Source: Companilactobacillus bobalius (GTDB lineage Bacteria > Bacillota > Bacilli > Lactobacillales > Lactobacillaceae). From it: a DNA stretch of 64,000 nucleotides. The position numbers were made by a program, and so were the translations under genes. Position 1 is the stretch's first letter. Every line of letters starts with the position of its first letter. Positions 55,041-62,017 of this stretch are shown here, one piece after another. The notes under the pieces were generated by a model, which worked only from the letters and a program-made list of their open reading frames with translations, was not told where the DNA came from and made no database searches. Where the stretch lies: positions 310,001 to 374,000 of the forward strand of contig NZ_LNUA01000032.1 in assembly GCF_009764355.1 (NCBI RefSeq), given 5' to 3'.

Positions 55041-55521
55041 AATCTATATTGCTTTTGATGGGGATAATGACATTAGATATTATGATTTGATGTTGGCGTG
55101 GAAAGCTCAGAATGATGATTTTAACTTCTATAATGCGCATGATTTGCATACGGCTAGCGATTCTAGTAAAGAGGAGTCCATTAAGGCCTCATTGAGAGAT
55201 AGATTTGCCAATTCAAAAATGTTTATTTTAATTATAGGTGAACACACAAAGTATTTAACCAAGTTTGTTAAATGGGAGATTGAAACTGCAATAAGATTAA
55301 AATTACCGATAGTTGCTGTCAATATAAATAAATCAAGAATTTCGGATGAATTGTGTCCTCCTATTTTAAAAAATCAATTAGCTATTTTCGTTCCATTTGA
55401 AAAGAAAATAGTAAAATTAGCAATTAACACTTGGTCAGAAAATGATAAAAATTATCGTAAAAAAGGAGAAATTAGTAATTTTTATTATAAAGGTTCAGTA
55501 TATAAAGATTTAGAAGACTAA
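55024..55521 (+). CDS. thsB: ThsB-like TIR-domain protein (MTH538 type, type II Thoeris)
   Basis: A 165-residue soluble protein whose whole length is a TIR-like domain of the MTH538/DUF1863 kind. Typical features are KIYIAFDGDNDIRYYDLML at the start, SKEESIKASLRDRFANSKMF, the strand ILIIGEHTKYLTKFV and KWEIETAIRLKLPIVAVNI. Glu85 in KWEIETAI is the likely catalytic glutamate. In Thoeris, ThsB senses infection and uses NAD+ to make a signal for ThsA. The start ATG lies 17 bases inside the end of thsA, so the two are translated as a pair. A strong terminator follows. Confidence 0.82.
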   Translation: MAYKNKIYIAFDGDNDIRYYDLMLAWKAQNDDFNFYNAHDLHTASDSSKEESIKASLRDRFANSKMFILIIGEHTKYLTKFVKWEIETAIRLKLPIVAVNINKSRISDELCPPILKNQLAIFVPFEKKIVKLAINTWSENDKNYRKKGEISNFYYKGSVYKDLED

Positions 55522-55538
55522 ATAATAAATTAGTAAAT

Positions 55539-55569
55539 AAAAAATCACATCGGCTGATGTGATTTTTTT
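55539..55569 (+). terminator. Terminator of the thsA-thsB operon
   Basis: AAAAATCACATC / GATGTGATTTTT with a four-base loop and T run, 18 bases after the thsB stop. It closes a self-contained two-gene unit. Confidence 0.9.
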
Positions 55570-55574
55570 ATTTT

Positions 55575-55787
55575 GTAGGAAACGATATAAAAGATAATGA
55601 AGATTACGTTAAGGATGTCATTGAACTGCTTGAATCGAACAGTGTAAAAGAAATTCATTCTACATTTTTTAAGCAGAGATTTGGTCTTGGAGGTACAAAA
55701 AATAATCAATTATTAGAGGAGCTTGAGCTAGGAGGAACAATTAGCAAACCAAATGAAGATAGAACCAGAAAGATATTGGTGGATTAA
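55575..55787 (+). pseudogene. Winged-helix fragment, FtsK-gamma-like
   Basis: An open stretch without a start codon reads DYVKDVIELLESNSVKEIHS, then FFKQRFGLGGTKNNQLLEEL and ends ...KILVD. The layout (helix, F-x-x-R-F-x-L-G, L-x-x-L-E-x-x-G-x-I-S) is that of the winged-helix domain at the end of FtsK/SpoIIIE-type translocases. It is probably the tail of a lost plasmid or phage gene. Assignment is by pattern only. Confidence 0.4.
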
Positions 55788-55869
55788 TATATTTGCTTTA
55801 TTTACACTCATTTTCTTTGTAGCAAAGATTTTAGGATGTATTAGTTGGTCATGGTGGGTTGCTATTTAG
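55753..55869 (+). CDS. Small frame with one membrane segment (relic)
   Basis: A 38-codon frame, MKIEPERYWWINIFALFTLI followed by FFVAKILGCISWSWWVAI and a stop. It overlaps the end of the winged-helix fragment and looks like the start of a prophage-type small membrane protein whose rest is lost. A short frame at 55916-56002 (MAIIAWHTNRKADKILKKSN...) follows. The stretch 55870-56122 shows nothing else recognisable. Confidence 0.3.
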   Translation: MKIEPERYWWINIFALFTLIFFVAKILGCISWSWWVAI

Positions 55870-56122
55870 TCAATTGCTAATTAGGCTAGTGGTAATAGAT
55901 ATTTGGAGAATTATCATGGCAATTATTGCATGGCATACTAATCGCAAGGCAGATAAGATTTTAAAGAAGTCTAATGATGAGTTTAGAAGCTTGGTTCCAT
56001 GAAGATGATTAAAACATCATGTGGATTGATGACACCAATGAAAGCTAAGATAATTGGTGATGTTGACCGTGAACCGGAGCAAAAAAGAAGTCACAAAAAG
56101 TAACTTCAAAAAACAAAAGAAT

Positions 56123-56590
56123 TTAAAGCTTTATCCTTGTTTTTTTTGTAGGTAAAATAAGTACAAACGTAAGGCATGAAGCTGTAGTTATAAGAAAAAC
56201 GTAAAATAACAGATAGAACACTTGGGCATACTGAGCAAGCATATTATTAAAGACAGTTGATGTTATCGCCCATATTGTTATACCTAATAAAATAGCAGAA
56301 ATGGATATAAATATTTGGGATACATACAAGAGTATATCCCATAAATCATCAACGTTTTTAAATGATGAATTGATAGTTATTTTCATAACAGCAAAAAAAT
56401 ATCCTAAATAAGCGTAATAAGAAATCAAGATAAAGCACGCTAAAGCGATTATTGGACTATTTTGAGGAATTCTTTGTATAAAGAGGGAAGAAAAGGCTAT
56501 TATTGGAGCCGAGAAAAACAATATTACATTTGGCATAGTTTTTATAGTAACTTTGGATCTGTATGTGAATTTGTATTTATAATGTTCCAT
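56123..56590 (-). CDS. Four-TM membrane protein of unknown function
   Basis: An intact 155-residue protein with four membrane segments (VILFFSAPIIAFSSLFI; ALACFILISYYAYLGYFFAV; VSQIFISISAILLGITIWAI; VFYLLFYVFLITTASCLTFV) and charged ends. GGAGG lies nine bases before the ATG. It is on the opposite strand to the phage genes and to thsAB, as expected of a cargo gene. I do not recognise the family. It might be an immunity, superinfection-exclusion or defence protein; that is only inference from its position and its intact state. Confidence 0.6.
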   Translation of the reverse strand: MEHYKYKFTYRSKVTIKTMPNVILFFSAPIIAFSSLFIQRIPQNSPIIALACFILISYYAYLGYFFAVMKITINSSFKNVDDLWDILLYVSQIFISISAILLGITIWAITSTVFNNMLAQYAQVFYLLFYVFLITTASCLTFVLILPTKKTRIKL

Positions 56591-56683
56591 TTTTTGGAAC
56601 CTCCTTTTTTGATTATAAATTAACTATATAACAAAGAAACAAGTAGAAGATTTTTCCATTTTATAAAATTGTGAAAACAGGTG

Positions 56684-56903
56684 ATGGCGTTGGCTAAGTT
56701 TGAGATTGATAAATGGGTTACATCAGAAGGGTTGATACAGCTCGAAGGTTGGGCAAGGGATGGCTTAACCGATGAGGCATATAATATTGGTATTGGAACT
56801 ACACTTTGTATCGTTGGAAAAATAAGAAACGGGAGATTTGGGAGACCCTAAAAAAGGTAAATCTGTTGTTGATCGTGAAATTGAGAATGCGAAGTTTCTA
56901 TAA
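56684..56903 (+). pseudogene. terS: Terminase small subunit relic
   Basis: Reads KWVTSEGLIQLEGWARDGLT in one frame, then (shift near 56795) YTLYRWKNKKREIWETLKK, then (second shift near 56860) GKSVVDREIENAKFL and a stop. The pattern KW-x-x-x-x-G-L-x-x-L-E-G-W-A-R-D-G-L-T and L-Y-x-W-K-x-K is the DNA-binding N-terminus of terminase small subunits in Gram-positive phages. Confidence 0.75.
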
Positions 56904-57705
56904 GCCTAATCGTAAGTATCTAGTTGATTTATGTAATGACTTAGAAAATTTTTTAACTAGTGGTGATCAAGTGCTAATAGTTAATGAGCCACCACGTCAT
57001 GGAAAGTCTTTGATAGCTACTGATTAGGTTGAATGGCTGCTTGGTGGGGATAGCACCGAAAGAATTATGACAGGCTCATATAATGAAACATTATCCACTG
57101 TGTTTTCCAAGTCAGTTCGTAATATGATTCAAGAAGTTAAAGCCGATGACAGTATTCTTGTTTATAATGATATTTTCCCAGACACTCATATCAAATACAA
57201 ATATGGCGACGCTGCTATGAATATGTGGAGTCTTGAAGGCGATTCAGTTAATAATTATCTTGCTACGTCTCCAAGTGGTACAGCTACTGGTTTTAGCGCT
57301 GATCTAATCATTATTGATGATGTTTATCAAGTTAGCTCAAGAAGCTAATAACGCTAATCGTTTAGATGATATCTACCGTTGATATATTGATACAGTGCTT
57401 TCACGTTTGGAAAAAGGTGGCAAAGTATTGATAATCATGACACGGTGGGCCAGTGGTGATTTAGCTGGACGTGTACTAACTGAAACGCCTATCAATCGTT
57501 TATGGGATATACAAGTAAGAACCTTATATCTTAGATGTAAGTCATGACACGAGAACCTATGTAAGTCACTAAATTCTTAGTAAATGAAAGCTACTATCGA
57601 AACAGGGCTAACCTTGCTGGAATTGAATCTAATAATGGTTGTAAAGAATCTACACGATGATGCATCCGATACTTTGACTGGTTTTACTGGATTGATCATG
57701 TCAAT
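56904..57705 (+). pseudogene. terL: Terminase large subunit relic
   Basis: Packaging ATPase-nuclease, broken. Walker A is in VLIVNEPPRHGKSLIATD, followed by a TAG; the next frame has TGSYNETLSTVFSKSVRN and Walker B LIIIDDVYQV. A further part reads LSRLEKGGKVLIIMTRWASG in another frame, and KNLHDDASDTLTGFTGL near 57640 matches the usual H-D-D-A-P-D-T-L-T-G end. Several stops and shifts prevent a product. Confidence 0.8.
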
Positions 57706-57790
57706 GGAAACAGAAGCATCAGCACCATCAATCAATGATTAAGCTAGTTATTTAGACAACTTAGGATTTTAAAGAAAGAAAGGCGAACTA

Positions 57791-58620
57791 ATGGCAATTG
57801 AAGATAATGTGATGGAATATATTCAAGTCTTCCGTATTCGAATAAGAGGACTGTCCATATGTTAAGTGGCAGACTTTTCTCGCACTTGATTCAAGCGAGC
57901 AGTATATAAGATGCCACAAGAAATATTTGACGTTATCAATGATGATTCAATGCTTGATGAAGATGGAAGGACTATTTATCGTCGAACTCCGGATGTACAT
58001 ACTCATAAAGGTAAAATCTGGTTAAAGCCAGCAATCGTAAAAGACGATATTAGCTCAACACAAATTGTTATTCCACCAACAGCACATATCTAACTAAGGA
58101 GTTTTATATATTGATGCCTTCAATATGGGAATCATAAGGACACAAATACGCCTGATACATCAGATGTTAATTTCGCATCTAATGCTTCAGGCATTACTGT
58201 GACTTGTAAGCTTTGGGATAACAATCAGGAATCACTATATACGCGTGGATTGAGGAGACTACTTGGAAACTACTGGGGAGCAGATTAGAAAGTATTTCTA
58301 GTGCGGATATAGTAGAGAATATCAATTCAATTTATACGCCGAACCTTCCTAAGAATGATACCGAGATTATGCAGAACGTAACTTCACTTGTTAATACTGG
58401 AAAAGTATCGGATGAGACTGTATTGGATATGGTTGAATCGATTACCGGAGTAAATTAAACAGCTGAAAAGGAACGTCTCAAGAATCAACACAATGAAGAA
58501 CTTAAAGGTAGTCCAGTTGATAAGTTGTTCAACAGAAAGCTAAACGATAATTCAGATGGCAGTGAGGATGATTCTGATGAGGTAGATGCAAATGAAACTA
58601 ACGAAAATTCAAGCGATTAG
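57791..58620 (+). pseudogene. Portal protein relic (SPP1 gp6-like)
   Basis: A start (MAIEDNVMEYIQ...) after GAAAGGCGAACT is soon interrupted; a 60-codon frame at 57911 (MPQEIFDVINDDSMLDEDGR) follows. Segments near 58150-58450 have portal character: DVNFASNASGITVTCKLW, LYTRGLRRLLGNYW, then NINSIYTPNLPKNDTEIMQN and SLVNTGKVSDETVLDMVESI. An acidic C-terminal tail ends near 58620. Many stops; no product. Confidence 0.65.
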
Positions 58621-59183
58621 AATTGCTCAAAAAATTTATGTTAAGCAGGATGAACTTGTGCTTGAGATTGAACACATGTATCAATATACTTAATCTAAAG
58701 TTATTGATGATGTTGATGCCAATTTATACAAGTCAACTCATAATGCTGTATTAGATAGTCACGTTGATTTTGGGATGTTTTTATCAAACTATGCAGACAT
58801 TAAGAAAAGTACGTGAAGTTACTGAGAAGACTGCTAAAAGCCCCCAAGAGTGCTATTAACTGGAAGAATGAAGTGGCGACATCTTGACTGGTGGAAGTAA
58901 AGCAACGAATGGGCAAATGGGTCGTGCTGCTGGTATGATTCGGAATGCTACCGCTCAAGCAATGAATCGAACTAGACTACAGGATTTAGAATTGAGTCAT
59001 GTTAAAAAGTATAAATGCGTTTCACTCGTATCACCAACGACATGTGTTGATTGTGATGCGCTAGATGGTCAAGTATTTAATGTTGAAGATGTTGAAGAAG
59101 GTGTTAGTTTTCCTTTGATGCATTACAATTGTCAATGTATTGTTATTGAGGTTAATGATAACGATGATTGGGATACAAGTTGA
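58590..59183 (+). pseudogene. Minor head protein relic (SPP1 gp7 / Mu F type)
   Basis: The last 99 codons (58884-59183) are open: GMIRNATAQAMNRTRLQD, KYKCVSLVSPTTCVDCDALD, GQVFNVEDVEEG and SFPLMHYNCQCIVIEV, the typical Mu F/SPP1 gp7 C-terminal domain with its C-x-x-C and H-x-x-C-x-C cysteines. The first part, from near 58590, has stops at about 58692 and 58816. Confidence 0.75.
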
Positions 59184-59211
59184 TCACGATGTTAGTGAAG
59201 AACTTGAAAAA

Positions 59212-59670
59212 CTATGATTTGATAAATTCGTCTGTTGTTTCGTCGAGGTACTGTTTGAATCGTGAGTCCAATTCCTTTTTTAGTGATTTTAATGACTCTA
59301 TGGATGAACCAGATGAATTGGATGAAGCTAATCGGCCAACTCGCAATAATTCCAGTTGACTATTATTAGTTGCTGTCAAAATTTTGTTATCTAACCAATT
59401 ATTATAGTCATTAACGGATATGAATAAAAAAGTTTTTATTTGCCCCATGGAGGTGTTGTTTTTTATTGCGAAAATATTAGTGTCTAAAAAATTATTTATA
59501 ACTCGGTAAATCAAAATAATATCTTCCAATTGTTGCTTGAGTAAATACTTTTTATTATTTTTGGAATTAGAATTAGAAATATATAAAGCAATTATCGCTG
59601 CTAAAGCGGAAGTAACTGCAGAAATAGCACTTATCCAATCGGTGGGTTTCATTATTTTGCCAACTTTCAT
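59212..59670 (-). CDS. Single-TM hypothetical protein within the prophage
   Basis: An intact 152-residue frame on the opposite strand to the head genes. Residues 11-31 (WISAISAVTSALAAIIALYI) form a membrane segment and the rest is a soluble, partly helical domain (QQLEDIILIYRVINNFLDTN, SLKSLKKELDSRFKQYLDE). The layout resembles single-TM phage-coded or defence-linked proteins of unknown function. No good ribosome site is visible before the ATG at 59670; M7 at 59652 is an alternative. Confidence 0.5.
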   Translation of the reverse strand: MKVGKIMKPTDWISAISAVTSALAAIIALYISNSNSKNNKKYLLKQQLEDIILIYRVINNFLDTNIFAIKNNTSMGQIKTFLFISVNDYNNWLDNKILTATNNSQLELLRVGRLASSNSSGSSIESLKSLKKELDSRFKQYLDETTDEFIKS

Positions 59671-59850
59671 TAAATATTTAATAGTTAAACAATATCATTT
59701 AACGAGGCGTTGTGCGTACGTAAATTGTACGATTGCAAGGTCTATTTTTATTGCCTTCAGACGTGTATCAGGCGTTAAAAAGCCATAGATATAGTTAACG
59801 GACTCTAAATGGAAATTAAAGCCGACGGGCTTAAAGCAGGAGGATAATTC
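59671..59850. other. Degenerate prophage stretch
   Basis: Short frames only. An AGGAGG site at about 59839-59844 precedes the scaffold relic. Confidence 0.4.
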
Positions 59851-60085
59851 CTGAACCTAAATAGTCAAACGAACGGCAATGAGTCTAGGGAGGTATCTGA
59901 TGATAAACAGCAAGAAAAGGTTGCCAGTATTCCTGATTTAATCAAGAACGCTAATGCTAAACATGATGCTGAAGCCAATATGATTGGTAAAGAAAAAGCT
60001 GATACTGAAACAGCCGACTTGAAGAGTTGAAAGCTGAGAATCAGCATTGGAATCTAATTAACTTAGCTACTAAAATGGTTGAGGT
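59851..60085 (+). pseudogene. Phage scaffold protein relic
   Basis: Downstream of AGGAGG, the frame reads LNSQTNGNESREVSDDKQQE, then PDLIKNANAKHDAEANMIGK and EKADTETADLKS before a stop; a shift continues LKAENQHWNLINLATKM. Polar, Lys/Glu/Ala-rich sequence between minor head and capsid genes is the normal place and type of a DUF4355-like scaffold protein. The start codon is lost (CTG). Confidence 0.55.
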
Positions 60086-60423
60086 ATGAAGTTGCCATTG
60101 TCGTTTGCTGGACTATTTGTTGGTTCTAATGATGACGAAACAAAGCAAAACTTTGAAAGCGTCAAAACTAAATTAGATAATGCCATGCAAAAAATGTTAA
60201 GAATCGCCTATGGATACAATATATTAACAATGACACTACTAAGACCAATCGTCTTTTAACCTCCGGTGCTGTTCCATCTGATGATGTGATGGGTTCACAT
60301 CATCAAGAACCGGGTAGGACTAATAAACATTCCTGTATTAAACGACCTTAGTGGTGATCCACAAGACTGGAACGATACATCAGACATTGAGATTCGAAGA
60401 GTTACTATGTCGGTCATGGTAAT
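60086..60423 (+). pseudogene. Major capsid protein relic
   Basis: Fragments in different frames: TTKTNRLLTSGAVPSDDVM near 60235-60290, TNIPVLNDL-like NIPVLNDLSGDPQDWNDTSD near 60327-60385. The N-I-P-x-L-x-D-L-S-G-D-P-x-x-W-N-D-T segment is characteristic of major capsid proteins of Lactobacillales siphophages. Frameshifts and stops break it. Confidence 0.6.
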
Positions 60424-60934
60424 TTGTGGAAGTCAGTAGCCAAATACCCATCTAGAGATAAGATGTCATCTGATATCTACGCCAATACTGAATCAGAAGA
60501 TGGATATGAGTACATTCAAGCTTTCGAAAATGATCTGAAAGATAGAAATTATCTGTTTCAACACGTCATGCATGATTCTGGTATGCAACTTGATGTAGAT
60601 AAGTATTCAGATGAAATTATTAAGAATTCAATTAAGTAGGTGGTTAATTTTATTTCACCACAATGTGACTTAGTTACTAGTGCTATCAAAACATTGGGTA
60701 TCATCACTGATATGCCCGTGTTTGATTCAAAAGGAAATACTTTTCAATGCACTGATTGGGTTTATTTCTGTTGGGGTATGGCAAAAGCAAAAAATATTTA
60801 CCGATGTCGGGTGTTACTATGACATATGTTCTGTTGGTACAAATTTTGGAGAATTTCTTAAGTCGAGCGGTGTTTCGATTGGATTTCCCATTATTCGAGA
60901 TGAAAATTCTAAGTTGAATTGGATGGTGCTATAA
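60415..60934 (+). pseudogene. Unidentified protein relic
   Basis: A run of fragments from one ancestral frame: GHGNLWKSVAKYPSRDKMSS, TESEDGYEYIQAFENDLKD, FQHVMHDSGMQLDVDKYSDE (60415-60639), then after TAG VNFISPQCDLVTSAIKTLGI and a shifted TDVGCYYDICSVGTNFGEFL to 60934. It is strongly protein-like but I cannot name it. It may be a phage lysin or other late gene joined to the capsid relic by a deletion. Confidence 0.4.
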
Positions 60935-61136
60935 AGTTGCTAACGATGAATATCTACCTATTAAGTATACACAAGGGTCTGGATTCATTGGATAATATAT
61001 AAAATGGCACATTTTTAGTGAATATTGGAAAAATTGAAGATAAAATTTAATTCCTTTGAACCGCAAAAAGACTGCCAAAACGTACTTTTTGGGTACTTAA
61101 TAATGGAATGGTATCGATGTTAGAAAAACTCCACAG

Positions 61137-61165
61137 TTGTCTTATATCAGGCGTTCTGCTATATT
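61137..61165 (+). promoter_or_regulatory. Promoter of the riboswitch-ribU transcript
   Basis: TTGTCT (61137-61142), 17-base spacer, TATATT (61160-61165). The FMN riboswitch begins about 24 bases after the -10 box. Confidence 0.7.
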
Positions 61166-61188
61166 GAGAGTATAAAATTAAATAATTG

Positions 61189-61300
61189 GTTTTCAGGGCA
61201 GGGTGAAATTCCCGACCGGCGGTAAAGTCCGCGACCCAGCATTGCTGGTTGAATTGGTTAGATTCCAATACCGATAGTAAAGTCTAGATGAAAGAAAACA
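61189..61300 (+). promoter_or_regulatory. FMN riboswitch (RFN element)
   Basis: All conserved RFN blocks are present in order: AGGGCAGGGTGAAATTCCC, GACCGGCGGTAAAGTCCGCG, then GGTTAGATTCCAATACCGAT, AGTAAAGTCTAGATGAAAG. The GTTTTC / GAAAAC ends pair as P1. Flavin mononucleotide binding shuts off ribU expression through the terminator immediately downstream. The 3' half (61249-61278) is repeated at the left end of the island. Confidence 0.95.
61249..61278 (+). repeat. Right 30-base direct repeat, inside the riboswitch
   Basis: 29/30 identical to 51313-51342 (single A/C difference). It forms part of the P5-P6 region of the FMN riboswitch. Confidence 0.75.
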
Positions 61301-61309
61301 GAAGGTTAA

Positions 61310-61345
61310 GGTCTGTTTTGGTGTGCCCAAAATAGGTCTTTTTTC
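61310..61345 (+). terminator. Riboswitch-controlled terminator
   Basis: GGTCTGTTTTGG pairs with CCAAAATAGGTC (12 pairs with G-U) followed by six T. It is placed as the expression platform of the FMN riboswitch. Confidence 0.8.
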
Positions 61346-61375
61346 TTTGGAAATCAATTGGAGAGGTTGATTTTA

Positions 61376-61927
61376 ATGGGGAAAAGTTTAGATAAGATGC
61401 ATGAGGTAATAGGAGTAGCTGTTTTTGCAGCATTGGGAACGATTCTGATGTTTTTCGAGTTTCCAATTCTGTTTTGGTTACCTTTTTTGAAAGTTGATTT
61501 AAGTGATGTAGTAACACTGATTGGAACTTTTGCATTTGGTCCCGTAGGTGGAGTTTTAATTGCATTACTGAAGTCAATGGTGCACGTAATCGTCACAGGT
61601 AGTGGTGTGGCAGGCTTGATCGGTAATGGAGCCGCCTTTGTGGGGTCAGTTGCTTTGTTATTGCCTTTCAATTACTTCTGGAAGAAGAATAAGAAGGTTA
61701 TGGCAGTGATTGCAGGAACAGTTGTAATGACGGTTATTATGTCATTATTGAACTACTTCGTTGTAATGCCACTTTATATGAACGTGATTGGAATGAAACT
61801 AAATATGAGTTTGGCCGAATATGTGGCAACAGGTGTGGTACCATTTAATATTGTCAAGGCACTGATCATTTCAGCGGCTACGATGATTGTTTATCCACGT
61901 ATCAAAGGACATTTCTCAATAAAATGA
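61376..61927 (+). CDS. ribU: Riboflavin ECF transporter S component RibU
   Basis: Membrane substrate-binding component that takes up riboflavin with the shared ECF energising module. The 183-residue protein has about six membrane segments, the FEFPILFWLPFLKVDLSDV segment with conserved K-x-D-x-S-D-x, and GTFAFGPVGGVLIALLKS. The FMN riboswitch upstream settles the substrate. The ATG at 61376 is nine bases from GAGAGG; an earlier frame start at 61358 lies inside that site. Confidence 0.93.
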   Translation: MGKSLDKMHEVIGVAVFAALGTILMFFEFPILFWLPFLKVDLSDVVTLIGTFAFGPVGGVLIALLKSMVHVIVTGSGVAGLIGNGAAFVGSVALLLPFNYFWKKNKKVMAVIAGTVVMTVIMSLLNYFVVMPLYMNVIGMKLNMSLAEYVATGVVPFNIVKALIISAATMIVYPRIKGHFSIK

Positions 61928-62017
61928 GAAACTAACAGAATTTTATAAATCTTTAAAGAAAAATTTTAAACTTTTATGATATGCTTTAAGAGATAGAAAT
62001 TAGGAGGTTGGTTTTTA

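Larger units (their letters stand above)
51343..61248. mobile_element. Decayed prophage / accessory island
   Basis: About 9.9 kb between rluB and the FMN riboswitch, bounded by the 30-base direct repeats. It holds an integrase relic at the left end, an IS3-type remnant, a Thoeris-type gene pair, then relics of terminase, portal, minor head, scaffold and capsid genes in the order of SPP1-like siphophages. Most structural frames carry many stops and shifts. The insert is clearly AT-rich. The flanking genes belong to the core chromosome, and in related lactobacilli riboflavin and segregation genes stand side by side here. Confidence 0.85.

Noticed and set aside
54186..55521. The gene pair as a toxin-antitoxin or a type I Thoeris (SIR2-SLOG ThsA)
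   Set aside because: No SIR2 or SLOG motifs are seen in the first gene; it has membrane segments and a macro-type domain instead, and the second gene is a TIR-like enzyme rather than an antitoxin.
61047..61268. A 73-codon minus-strand frame
   Set aside because: It is the antisense reading of the FMN riboswitch and its promoter.
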